Positions 1-8,444 of a stretch of 64,000 bases of DNA are shown here, in pieces. The notes beneath the pieces were generated by a model. It had not been told where the DNA came from. It did not search any database and saw nothing but the letters and a program-made list of their open reading frames with translations. Positions within the stretch are counted from its first letter, which is position 1. Every line of letters starts with the position of its first letter. The position numbers and the translations under genes are program-made. Source of the DNA: Halorubrum sp. PV6 (GTDB lineage Archaea > Halobacteriota > Halobacteria > Halobacteriales > Haloferacaceae); the NCBI RefSeq assembly GCF_003990725.2, contig NZ_CP030064.1:1674001-1738000 (forward strand). The letters run 5' to 3'.

Positions 1-510
1 GTGTTGTTTGAGCGGACTCTGAACGCCGAATCGCTGACGCACACTCCAGCCGTGTGTGAAGAATATGTGCTTATTTGTGACGGCTACTACGAACATGACC
101 TCCCGTCAGAATTCAGATACGGTGCAGGGGGAGAGGACGAACTTCGCTACTCGATTATCGAGTTCAACGGCAGCCAATACCTCCTTCGAACTGGCGTCTT
201 ATCATCCGGTGCTTGGGAGAACCTTCATATTGCGATTTTGGTGGTTTTATTCCGTGCTCTGATGCTTCTCCTCGGTGGAGCGATCATTACTACGACAGTT
301 ATTCGGCTCTCAGACCGTTGGACGGGTGTAAACGGGGGTAGATACTCTGCCCTTGTCGGTGCAGGAGCGACGTTTGCCGTCCTCGGCTTCCTTACGCCGT
401 ATCTCGAAATCTATGGTGGGATCGATTATACCTCGGTCCTATTGGCAAGCGGGGTCATAGCCGCAATCGGTTATATCTCCGTCCAGTATATTTTGCGGAC
501 TCGTCACTGA
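1..510 (+). CDS. Small membrane protein, possibly cut at the window edge
   Basis: I do not recognise this protein. The frame is open from base 1 (a GTG), so the true start may lie outside the window. The first 70 residues are polar and acidic. Three hydrophobic segments follow at about residues 73-100, 113-135 and 142-164, so it is probably an integral membrane protein. It lies just inside a transposon-like end (646-706) that is nearly identical to one end of the cassette at 38060-38833, so it may be the cargo of a similar element whose other end is outside the window. The bases are visibly A+T-richer than the core genes. Confidence 0.6.
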   Translation: MLFERTLNAESLTHTPAVCEEYVLICDGYYEHDLPSEFRYGAGGEDELRYSIIEFNGSQYLLRTGVLSSGAWENLHIAILVVLFRALMLLLGGAIITTTVIRLSDRWTGVNGGRYSALVGAGATFAVLGFLTPYLEIYGGIDYTSVLLASGVIAAIGYISVQYILRTRH

Positions 511-645
511 AATTGCCTATGGCGGCTGTCGCCACATAAATTTGTGAAATTTATATACGAAAATAACTCCGGTAAAGATGGGTCGGCGATGACGACAAAT
601 CCCTTGTAGAGAGCATCGTGGACCGACCTCGCCTTGTACCACATT
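511..645. other. A+T-rich intergenic stretch with a TATA-like site
   Basis: No supportable gene. It contains the palindrome AAATTTGTGAAATTT around 539-553, merging into a TATA-like TTTATATA. No open frame of useful length follows on the plus strand, so this may be the promoter of a lost gene. Confidence 0.3.
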
Positions 646-706
646 CGCGTCCTCTATTCAGCACGGCTCCAAGAACATATCACCGATTGAGGATTTCAAC
701 AGAGCC
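646..706 (+). repeat. Solo IS6-like terminal repeat (end type B)
   Basis: It ends in TTTCAACAGAGCC (694-706), the reverse complement of GGCTCTGTTGAAA. That core resembles the terminal inverted repeats of IS6-family elements. Bases 655-706 match 38782-38833 at about 48 of 52 positions by eye. No transposase lies nearby. Its partner end would lie left of base 1. Confidence 0.65.
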
Positions 707-751
707 GATCACCCCGACTTTGACGAACGCTCACGCTCCAATACGAAGGCC

Positions 752-1297
752 TCAGGCCTCTTGCTCCGTCAAAAACACCTTCGAGACACTTTCTTCGATC
801 TCAATTTCAAACGGAAGGTCCACCACACTACCGCGAATAAATCGGATCATAAACGACCGTATCGACTCGGAGGGAAAGACCACGTGAAAACTCCCTTCTT
901 CTGTCTGTCGGACGGTTAAGAATCCACAGAGAGAGAGCCAATCGAGGACTTCCTTCAGCGAGTCGAACCGCTCTGCATACTCTTGTGCGTGGTATTGGGC
1001 TACTTGGTCGACCATGTCGGTGAACTCTCCGTTACCGTTCTCGGCGTCGTCAACTTGGCTCAAGAGTGCGTACAGTAGATCGATATCTAAGAGAATGTGC
1101 TCGCCCGTCTAGAGCATCTCATAATACGTCTGAAGATGGTCGCTGTCGCTTGTGTTCGCCGATTCGAAGTTCGCCGCATAGAACGCGATCGCCTTACGGA
1201 TCAGTTCACTTCGGCTTTCGTTGGTCTGGTCGGTCAGTTCTTCTAACGCACTCTTGGTATCTTCATTTAGGGAGACTGTGACTCGATCACTCGCCAT
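752..1297 (-). pseudogene. Ribbon-helix-helix (CopG/MetJ-like) protein interrupted by an in-frame TAG
   Basis: The first 62 codons (1297-1112) encode a typical ribbon-helix-helix start: RVTVSLNED strand, then helices with SRSELIRKAIAFY. A TAG at 1111-1109 ends this part. The same frame then stays open for 118 more codons to a TGA at 752-754. That second part contains YHAQEYAERFDSL, LDWLSLCGFLTVRQ and FHVVFPSES. To my recollection these belong to the C-terminal half of a family of haloarchaeal RHH proteins of about 180 residues. The simplest reading is a nonsense mutation in an old gene. The alternatives are a functional 62-residue DNA-binding protein with a separately started downstream piece (TTG at 1063), or stop-codon readthrough. 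An A+T-rich TATA-like site lies about 30-37 bases before the start. Confidence 0.65.
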
Positions 1298-1371
1298 TAT
1301 CTCTGCTTCCCTCTCTACTGGATTGACTTAATTTGATCTGCTCCCACGATTTACGGAGAATCGAGCAGAAA

Positions 1372-1401
1372 GCCTCGCGCTTCAGCGCGGGGAGGATGTC
1401 A
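1372..1401 (+). repeat. IS200/IS605-type right-end hairpin, solo
   Basis: CCTCGCGC, a TTCA loop and GCGCGGGG form a hairpin, followed by AGGATGTCA. This is the usual layout of the right end of haloarchaeal IS200/IS605 (TnpB) elements. No tnpA or tnpB is present, so it is a leftover end. A similar end occurs at 17554-17582. Confidence 0.5.
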
Positions 1402-1460
1402 AAAGAGGTTCCACACGCGTCCGAATACTCGCGAGGCGGAACTAGGATATGTAAAATATA

Positions 1461-1484
1461 TGTCTTGTAACGGCCTACAAGACA
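1461..1484. promoter_or_regulatory. Perfect 9-bp inverted repeat, operator candidate for the GH81 gene
   Basis: TGTCTTGTA, six bases (ACGGCC), then TACAAGACA: perfect 9-base arms. It lies about 25 bases upstream of a TATA-like CATTTTTAAT (1506-1515) that would serve the glucanase gene at 1574. A second inverted repeat (GGCGGC/GCCGCC, 1541-1557) would fall in the transcript leader. A regulator bound here could control glucanase expression; that role is inferred. Confidence 0.45.
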
Positions 1485-1573
1485 GATGTTAATTAATTCT
1501 AACAACATTTTTAATGAAAGAAGGTGATGGCGAACTCGCGCGGCGGCGCTGAGCCGCCGACTCTCCACGGACA

Positions 1574-4087
1574 ATGACGGACGACACTCGCCCCTCGATC
1601 GACGTACCGAGTTCGGACATGACCAGACGGAGTTGGCTCAAAGGACTGATCGCGAGCGGCGTGCTCGCGGGCGGTGGAAGCGTCACCGCCGGCGCGGCCG
1701 CCACCGACATCGAGCAGGTCGGCGCGGGCAGCATCGCACGGGTACAGCCGTCGGCGGCGGGCGCGCCGCCGCGAACGATCTACGCCACGGACGATCTTTC
1801 GGCGCCGTACCCGTCGAACGACTGGTGGACGACCCTGCTGTGGCGTCCCCTCTCGGAGAACATCTGGATCCACCCCTTGGCCGCGCGCGTCACCGAGTCG
1901 GGGCTCGCCGTCACCTATCCGGACGAGTGGCAGGTCGGCGACGCGCCGTTCACCTGGGGCGACCGGACGGACGACTTCGCGGAACTCACGGCGTCACCCG
2001 ACGCCAGCACCGCCCCGATCGACTCGGACCTGACCGTCTCGCACCCCGACGTCGCCGGCGACGCGCCCGCCGAGGTCGCCGACTACGGCGACTGGTCCGT
2101 CACCTACCGACGGACGGGCGGCGAGGCGAGCCTCGAGGCGACGCTCGTTCAGGGCTCGCCGTTCGTCTACTTCGAGACGGCGGCCGGCGGGCTCGACGTG
2201 TCGTTCGACGGCGACGTCTCCGTCTGGCACGAGCGCGACCACGTGCTTGGCGTGACGGTCGGCGACAGCCACTACGGGCTGTTCGCCCCGCCCGGCGCCT
2301 CGTGGGACGGCGTCGAGAGCGACTCCGTCTCGTCGGCGCTCGACGGTGCAGGCTACGCCTCCGTCGCCCTCCTGCCGGAAGCGACGCCGAACACGTTAAA
2401 CGAGTTCCGCCGCCGCGCGTACGCCTTCGTCACCGACACGACGGTCGCGTGGGAGTACGACGCGGAGCGGTCGGCGGTCGTCACCGACTACGAGTTCGAC
2501 CTCGACGCGAAACGCGGTGGCGCCGACGAGACGCTGACGGCGCTGTATCCGCATCAGGCGAAGCGAACGGGAGCCGACCTGTGCGACTGGTCGTACGTCT
2601 CCCCGCGCGGCGAGATGCCGGTCCACGCCGGGTCGTCGTTCACGACCGAGCTACCCTACCGCGGCATCCTGCCGTTCCTCCCGGACGCGACGGACGTGCC
2701 GGACCTCTCGGAGCACGTCGACAGCGCCGCGTCGACCGACCCGCTGATCCGAGACGACCTCGGCGATGGCACCTACTGGACGGGCAAGAACTTCGAGCGG
2801 CTCCTCCAGTTGGCGCCGCTCGCCGAGCAGGTCGACGACGAGGCCGCCGCGGAGCGGTTTCAGAACGCGATCCGCGAGGAGCTGGAGACGTGGTTCACCG
2901 CGGACGCCGACGGCGAGGTGGCCGAGGAGTTCCTCTTCTGGTACGACGACGACTGGGGCACGCTGAACGGCGCTCCGATGGGGTTCGGCGCCGACGCGGA
3001 CCTGAACGACCACCACTTCCACTACGGCTACTGGGTGAAGGCGGCGGCGGAGATGGCGCGGAGCGACCCGGAGTGGGCGAGCGAGGACGCGTACGGCGGT
3101 GTCGTCGACCTCCTCGTCCGCGACTACGCGAGCCCCGACCGCGACGACCCCCGCTTCCCGTTCCTCCGGAACTTCAGCCCGTACGCCGGGCATTCGTGGG
3201 CGTCCGGCAGCGGCGAACTCCCGGCCGGCTGTAACCAGGAGTCGTCGTCGGAGGCGATCAACGCCTACGCGGCGATGGTGTTGTGGGGCGAACTGACCGG
3301 CGACGAGGCGATCCGCGACGCGGGCATCTACCTCTACACCCACGAGGTCCACGCCGCCTTGGAGTACTGGTTCGACGTCGGCGACGAGAACCTGCCCGAC
3401 GAGTGGCCGTACGACTACGCCGGGATAGTGTGGGGTCGCGGGTACAAGTACGCCACCTGGTTCAATCAGGATCCGGAGTCGATCCACGCGATCAACTACC
3501 TGCCGGTCGGCGGGCACTCGCTGTACCTCGGGTGGAACCGCGACGCCGCGGCGTCGAACTGGGCGACGCTCCGCGAGAACGACGGGGGCGGCGAGACGTT
3601 CGACCTCGGGTGGTACACGGACGTCCTCTGGGAGTTCCGGGCGCTCTCGGACCCGGCCGCGGCGCGGGCTTGGTACGAGAGCGACTACGCCCCCGGAGAC
3701 TTCGGGGAGTCGCGCGCCCACACGGCCCACTGGGTCCACACGCTCGACGCCGTCGGCGTCCCCGACGCGACCGTGACGGCCGACACGGCGTTCTACTCGG
3801 TGTTCAGAGACGGCACCACGCGGACGTACGTCGCCTACAACGCGGGCGACGAGCCCTCGACGGTGTCCTTTTCCGACGGCACGGAACTCGCCGTCGAACC
3901 GGGGACGACGGCGACGACGACCCGCGCCTTCGAGTCGCTGCCCGAGCTCGCCGGGTCCTTCCCGCGCGTTGAGGGCACCGGCGCCCGCGGAGAACCGGAC
4001 GAAAACGACGGGAAGCACGGTCGGGGAGGACCCGGCCGGGGGAACGGGGATCGGCGTAAATCCGGGTCGGGGCAGCACGGAAAGTAG
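1574..4087 (+). CDS. Secreted endo-1,3-beta-glucanase, glycoside hydrolase family 81
   Basis: It is predicted to cleave internal beta-1,3-glucan bonds (laminarin, curdlan or cell-wall glucan) outside the cell. The N-terminus has a twin-arginine signal (TRRSWLKG at about residue 17, then a hydrophobic stretch to about 45). A beta-sandwich region follows (NDWWTTLLW, IHPLAARV). The alpha-helical catalytic half runs from about 350 to 770 and has YWTGK, FHYGYW and NQESSSEAINAY. E556 and E560 match the glutamate pair of GH81 catalytic sites, and IHAINYLPVGGHSLYLG is also typical. The C-terminal 35 residues are Gly/Asp/Lys-rich low complexity. Residue 16 is an alternative start. It stands alone, behind the palindromic operator candidate at 1461. 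Confidence 0.88.
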   Translation: MTDDTRPSIDVPSSDMTRRSWLKGLIASGVLAGGGSVTAGAAATDIEQVGAGSIARVQPSAAGAPPRTIYATDDLSAPYPSNDWWTTLLWRPLSENIWIHPLAARVTESGLAVTYPDEWQVGDAPFTWGDRTDDFAELTASPDASTAPIDSDLTVSHPDVAGDAPAEVADYGDWSVTYRRTGGEASLEATLVQGSPFVYFETAAGGLDVSFDGDVSVWHERDHVLGVTVGDSHYGLFAPPGASWDGVESDSVSSALDGAGYASVALLPEATPNTLNEFRRRAYAFVTDTTVAWEYDAERSAVVTDYEFDLDAKRGGADETLTALYPHQAKRTGADLCDWSYVSPRGEMPVHAGSSFTTELPYRGILPFLPDATDVPDLSEHVDSAASTDPLIRDDLGDGTYWTGKNFERLLQLAPLAEQVDDEAAAERFQNAIREELETWFTADADGEVAEEFLFWYDDDWGTLNGAPMGFGADADLNDHHFHYGYWVKAAAEMARSDPEWASEDAYGGVVDLLVRDYASPDRDDPRFPFLRNFSPYAGHSWASGSGELPAGCNQESSSEAINAYAAMVLWGELTGDEAIRDAGIYLYTHEVHAALEYWFDVGDENLPDEWPYDYAGIVWGRGYKYATWFNQDPESIHAINYLPVGGHSLYLGWNRDAAASNWATLRENDGGGETFDLGWYTDVLWEFRALSDPAAARAWYESDYAPGDFGESRAHTAHWVHTLDAVGVPDATVTADTAFYSVFRDGTTRTYVAYNAGDEPSTVSFSDGTELAVEPGTTATTTRAFESLPELAGSFPRVEGTGARGEPDENDGKHGRGGPGRGNGDRRKSGSGQHGK

Positions 4088-4347
4088 TCTTTACCACGTC
4101 ACGGGACCGCTCCGAGTCTCGTTTGCCATACACGGCGGAATACCGGTCTGTGTTCCCGCCACCTCCGGTCGCTTCTGACCGATGCCGCTGACACGAAGGT
4201 GTCGCGAAAGCAACCTGATGGGGACCAGTTAAATATCCCCGACACTGACACATCTCCGAGCTGAACAGACTAGATGCGACGAAATTGTGTAAGCCTCGGA
4301 CCGAGGGAACATAACAACGGACAGGCCGACGTGACGGACGTGCGGTA
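4088..4347. other. Intergenic region upstream of the transglutaminase operon
   Basis: No gene is visible. A TATA-like TTAAATAT near 4229 could start the transcript of the 4348-11298 operon with a leader of about 90 bases. I see no clear operator. Confidence 0.4.
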
Positions 4348-7300
4348 ATGAGTTCTCGCGTCGTCTCCGTACTGGTTGCCGTCCTCTGTCTCACGTCTGT
4401 CGTGGTGGCTGCGCCGCTGTTACAGCCCGACATTGGCAGTCCAACTGAGTCGTCGGTCGCAGACGGGACTCGCTCCGACGGACTGTTCCAATCTGCACTT
4501 GATGCCGCCCGAGCGAGCGGCTCGGCAGTTGACGACACGAAACAGCAGGCCGAGGGTCCGAACCCATTCGCTGACACGGCGAAGTACGACAGCGAGGCCG
4601 TGGAGCGTTTGGCGTCCGACGAGAATCCGTTTACTCCCGGTGGCCGGAACGAGACGGTTCAAGGGAATTCGAATATTGAAGGTGAGAACGGCGCTAACGG
4701 GACATCTCCCGGTGACACCACGGGCACTTCGAGCACTGAAGGAGAAAATAGCACTGACGGAACGTCTCCTGGTGGCGGCGAAGGAACCGCCGCGGGAGAC
4801 GACACCGGTGTCCTTCGATACGGCGCCGTTAAAACACCGTATTGGCGCGCCAACGCGTACGACACGTACACCGGAACCGGCTGGGAGCGGTCGACGGAGC
4901 CAACGAGATACAACCCACCGTACGAGTACGCCGGGGACGCCACTCGGGAGCGGTACCGGGTCACCGCCGTCGAATCGATGAGTATCGTTCCGTCGTTTTA
5001 TCAGCCGGTCGCCGTCAGTGGGCTGGACTCGGTCGTCAGGCATGATGAGGGCTCTTTCGAGCGTACTTCGCGGATGGACGCAGGAACGCAGTTCACCGTG
5101 ACGAGCGACGTTCCCGAGTGGACGTATGCGGAGCTCAGCGGTGCAGGGGACGACTACGATGAAGATTTGGTTACTCGATACGGGACGGCTCGTGCGGAAA
5201 CGCCGGACCGGGTCCACGGGTTGACCGACGAGATAACCGCCGGCCAGTCGACCCCGTATGGCAAGGCTGTTGCCATCGAGCATTGGCTGAAGAACGAACG
5301 GGCGTACACGCTGACGCCACCGGAACCCGGAGAGAACGTCGTTGACGAGTTCCTCTTCAACTTGGAAGGTGGGTACTGTGAATACTTTGCGACGGCGATG
5401 ACAGAGATGCTCCGCACACAGGGTATTCCTGCGCGGTATGTGACGGGCTACGCTCGTGGACAGGTCGATGGCAACGTCGAGGAAGTGACTTTTGACCGGG
5501 CACACGCGTGGGTAGAGGTGTATATCGAGGGCGTCGGTTGGGTTACGTTCGACCCCACGCCTCCGGAACGCGAGGACGTCCGATCGAATAACACCGAGTA
5601 CACCGCGTCGGTCGAGGACGTCAAGCGGGCGGTACACCACGCCGAGAAGGACGACGATTGGAACCCCGTCGATGCGGAGGCAGAGTTGTTATCCGACCCG
5701 ACTCCAGGAACTGACGGGACGGTTCGTGTCACTCAGAGCGGTGCTCCGCTCGTTGACCATCGCGTCAGCTACAACGGCGACGTGGTGGGACTCACCGACC
5801 GAAACGGCGAGGTGACGGGAACGCTACCCTACACCGCGAATCTGGAAGTGACTGTCGAGGAGTACGTCGCACCCGGTGAGCCGGATGAAGAGAACGTTAC
5901 CGACGAGACAGAAGAGCAGGAGGATAGTGAGGGGTCCGAAGAGCAGGAGGATAGCGAGGGGTCCGAAGAGCAGGAGGATAGCGAGGGGTCCGAAGAGCAG
6001 GGGGACAGTGAGGGCTCCGAAGGGCAAGAGGGCAGTGAGGGCTCCGACAGAGAAGAGACGACTGACGACAGATCGGCTGGTGATGGCACGAGCTCCGGTG
6101 AATCTGGAGGGCTCGGATCCGGTGACGGCAGCGGCGGAGTTGTCGGCACCCTCGATGCGACTGGGACATCAACGATCGGTGGACCGATATCCAGGATCCC
6201 GACAGACACGGTTTTCACTGTCGAATTCAGCGACTCCGCCAGCGAGACGGCGTCTGTTGAGAGCCCCGCTCGCGTGCTCACTCCACGAGCGGCCGCCGGA
6301 TCCGGTGGCGTCGCCTACCAGGCCACGGAGGGGGCTATTCCACTGACCACCGACATCGACGTGACGTTTTCTGAGACGCCGCTCTATCCAGGTGCCGACA
6401 CGACAGTAACCGCGAGCATCGACGGCGTCCCGGTCAAAAACGCAACAGTGACCGCCGATGGGTTCGAGACGAGGACCAACGAAACCGGCGTTGCAAGTAT
6501 CACGGTCCCGTACAGCGAGGAAGTCACCGTCGTGGCTGAGCGGGGCGAGGCGAGCGGGAAATCGACTGCACCCATCGCGACGGATGTCACCTTGTCCGCG
6601 CCGGCGTCGCCGCCAGCAGGGGCGCGTGTCGCGGTCGAGGCCCACATCGATGACCGACCTATCGACGGGCTGGAACTGCTCGTCGATGACATCGCCCTCG
6701 CCGAGACCAACGAAACCGGCACCGCGCTCGTTCCGGTTGGTTACGACGACACGGTCGACATCGTCGCAGAGCGCGGAGCTGTTCGCGGCAGCCAAACGCT
6801 CGAAGTAAACACGACACTCGATGTAACCGCCACCGGCCTGCCCATCCCAGGGACGACGGTTCAGCTCATGGCGACGACCGCTGGAGGTCCTGTCGCGGAC
6901 GCGACGGTCAGGGCCGCCGGAACCAACACGACGACAGACGAGAACGGGACCGCTACCGTCGGTATTCCGCTCACCCCCACACGAGAAGTGGGATATCTCG
7001 TCCGACGCGGCGACACCACCGCGGCTGGCACCGTCGGGCTCATCAGGTCTTGGGCCACAATCATCGTGGCCGGTCTCCTCGGCGGTGTGGCAGTGACGCG
7101 GTTGACAAATCCGGTCGCCGCAGGGCGAAGAGGCGTCGCAGGTGGCCGGCGCTTGCTCGCACGGCTTGTCAACATTCCACGACTCGCCCTCTCAGCGATC
7201 ATCCGCGCAGCGGCGTGGTGCCGAACGCAAGCTGCTCGTGGGGGTCGCGGCGTGGTGTCGACACTCTACGCTGTCCTCACCGCCGTCGTAGCGGGCAGTC

Positions 7301-7776
7301 AGCGTGTGCTAACCGACCTGCCGAGAAAGACGGTGGCTTTCACCGTTACCATCGGAGAATGGAGTCAACGCGGCGTGACACGCGTCATCGAAACTGTGGT
7401 CTGGCTCGCTGTCGGTCCTCAGACGTGGCTGTATCGGCTTCGTGGTCGAGATGCCGAGGAAACGGCGCCTCCCTCACAAGCCGGTCTATCTGAGTCCGAC
7501 GCTGACGACGGCGAAGACGCCACCATCGATCCGCGAGTGGTCATCTTCCGGGCGTGGAACTGGTTGGTCGGTGTCGTTCGACCGCGACAGACGTTGACGC
7601 CCGCCGAGATTGCCGAACGCGCGATCGGCCTCGGGCTGCCGGAACACCACGTCCAACGCGTTCTGACCGGGTTCAGGTCGCTCCGATACGGCGGCCGAGA
7701 ACCGTCACAGGAGGATGCCGAGACGATCGCGGACGCTGAGCGATCGCTTCGCTCGGAACGAGGGGGTGAGGAATGA
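4348..7776 (+). CDS. Membrane-anchored transglutaminase-like protein with DUF4129-type C-terminus
   Basis: The N-terminal hydrophobic segment (residues 5-25) is followed by an acidic, Thr/Ser/Gly-rich extracellular linker. A transglutaminase-like core sits at about 290-410: GGYCEYFATAM supplies the nucleophile C344, AHAWVEV H386, and FDPTPPE D402, a complete papain-like triad. Next come an acidic repeat (residues 522-566), several Ig/carboxypeptidase-regulatory-like beta repeats (about 610-890) and a membrane segment near 897-915. The intracellular tail ends in a DUF4129-like helical region (TPAEIAERAIGLGLPEHHV). Bacterial TgpA-like relatives have several N-terminal membrane helices; here there is one. 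It is first of four genes overlapping at ATGA junctions. It is probably involved in envelope protein cross-linking or processing; the substrate is unknown. Confidence 0.82.
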   Translation: MSSRVVSVLVAVLCLTSVVVAAPLLQPDIGSPTESSVADGTRSDGLFQSALDAARASGSAVDDTKQQAEGPNPFADTAKYDSEAVERLASDENPFTPGGRNETVQGNSNIEGENGANGTSPGDTTGTSSTEGENSTDGTSPGGGEGTAAGDDTGVLRYGAVKTPYWRANAYDTYTGTGWERSTEPTRYNPPYEYAGDATRERYRVTAVESMSIVPSFYQPVAVSGLDSVVRHDEGSFERTSRMDAGTQFTVTSDVPEWTYAELSGAGDDYDEDLVTRYGTARAETPDRVHGLTDEITAGQSTPYGKAVAIEHWLKNERAYTLTPPEPGENVVDEFLFNLEGGYCEYFATAMTEMLRTQGIPARYVTGYARGQVDGNVEEVTFDRAHAWVEVYIEGVGWVTFDPTPPEREDVRSNNTEYTASVEDVKRAVHHAEKDDDWNPVDAEAELLSDPTPGTDGTVRVTQSGAPLVDHRVSYNGDVVGLTDRNGEVTGTLPYTANLEVTVEEYVAPGEPDEENVTDETEEQEDSEGSEEQEDSEGSEEQEDSEGSEEQGDSEGSEGQEGSEGSDREETTDDRSAGDGTSSGESGGLGSGDGSGGVVGTLDATGTSTIGGPISRIPTDTVFTVEFSDSASETASVESPARVLTPRAAAGSGGVAYQATEGAIPLTTDIDVTFSETPLYPGADTTVTASIDGVPVKNATVTADGFETRTNETGVASITVPYSEEVTVVAERGEASGKSTAPIATDVTLSAPASPPAGARVAVEAHIDDRPIDGLELLVDDIALAETNETGTALVPVGYDDTVDIVAERGAVRGSQTLEVNTTLDVTATGLPIPGTTVQLMATTAGGPVADATVRAAGTNTTTDENGTATVGIPLTPTREVGYLVRRGDTTAAGTVGLIRSWATIIVAGLLGGVAVTRLTNPVAAGRRGVAGGRRLLARLVNIPRLALSAIIRAAAWCRTQAARGGRGVVSTLYAVLTAVVAGSQRVLTDLPRKTVAFTVTIGEWSQRGVTRVIETVVWLAVGPQTWLYRLRGRDAEETAPPSQAGLSESDADDGEDATIDPRVVIFRAWNWLVGVVRPRQTLTPAEIAERAIGLGLPEHHVQRVLTGFRSLRYGGREPSQEDAETIADAERSLRSERGGEE
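5911..6045 (+). repeat. Five tandem 27-bp repeats encoding EEQEDSEGS
   Basis: Five 27-base units lie in frame within the transglutaminase gene; the first three encode identical EEQEDSEGS and the last two drift (EEQGDSEGS, EGQEGSEGS). They form a highly acidic spacer between the enzymatic core and the beta repeats. Copy number could vary by slippage. Confidence 0.9.
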
Positions 7777-8444
7777 TACGCACGGCTGCGGCGACGCTCG
7801 GCACGATAATCCTTGTCGCCGGCGCTGTGATCGTGTTTGCACCAGCACAGATCCCGACGGTCGCTGCCGATGCAATGGCGACTGTCAACACCCCTGAGTA
7901 CGTCGAGAAGAGCCTGTTAGGCGCCGCGGGGGTCGTCCTGTTTTTGAGTCTGATCGCTCGTGCCTCGGCGGGTCCGCTCCCGCGAGATCCGGTGAGGATC
8001 GACTCACAGACCGAAAGCGATCGATCCGTGAAGACGGTCGGGACCGACTTCGACGAAGCCGTTGAGAACCACGACCTCTACAGCGCAGGCAGCACGGTTC
8101 CGGAACCGAAGAACGGTCCCGGACTCACTGAGACGCTTATCGCCACGGTGGCGCGGGTTGAGGGCTGTTCCGCGCCCGCGGCTCGCGAACTCCTCGCGTC
8201 GGGGGAGTGGACCGACGACCGAAACGCCGAACTCCTCTTCGCGACCAACCCGGACCTAACGCTCACCGAGCAAGCCCGAGCCTGGCTGCGCCCAGAAGCC
8301 ACATTTAAACGTCGCGTCCGGGCGGCCACCAGCGAACTGGCAGCGCTTACCGAGACGCTCTCCACCGTCAGCCGCGGGAATCGTGACGGGTCGGACGTTG
8401 GCCCGACTGAATCGACCAACCAGCGGAGTGAGGGGTCACAATGA
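7773..8444 (+). CDS. DUF7269-like membrane protein
   Basis: Two hydrophobic segments (about residues 5-25 and 44-62) are followed by a soluble helical tail of about 160 residues (LTETLIATVARVEGCSAPAARELL). The start overlaps the stop of the transglutaminase gene (ATGA), and its own end overlaps the DUF58 gene. I recall haloarchaeal proteins of this kind and position being annotated as DUF7269; function is unknown. Co-translation with DUF58 and transglutaminase genes suggests a membrane complex. Confidence 0.75.
   Translation: MIRTAAATLGTIILVAGAVIVFAPAQIPTVAADAMATVNTPEYVEKSLLGAAGVVLFLSLIARASAGPLPRDPVRIDSQTESDRSVKTVGTDFDEAVENHDLYSAGSTVPEPKNGPGLTETLIATVARVEGCSAPAARELLASGEWTDDRNAELLFATNPDLTLTEQARAWLRPEATFKRRVRAATSELAALTETLSTVSRGNRDGSDVGPTESTNQRSEGSQ

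Noticed and set aside
1633-4078. Long open frames in other frames and on the opposite strand of the GH81 gene
   Set aside because: They are Arg/Pro/Ala-rich shadows produced by high G+C third positions; only the frame at 1574 shows motifs, a signal peptide and an acidic composition.
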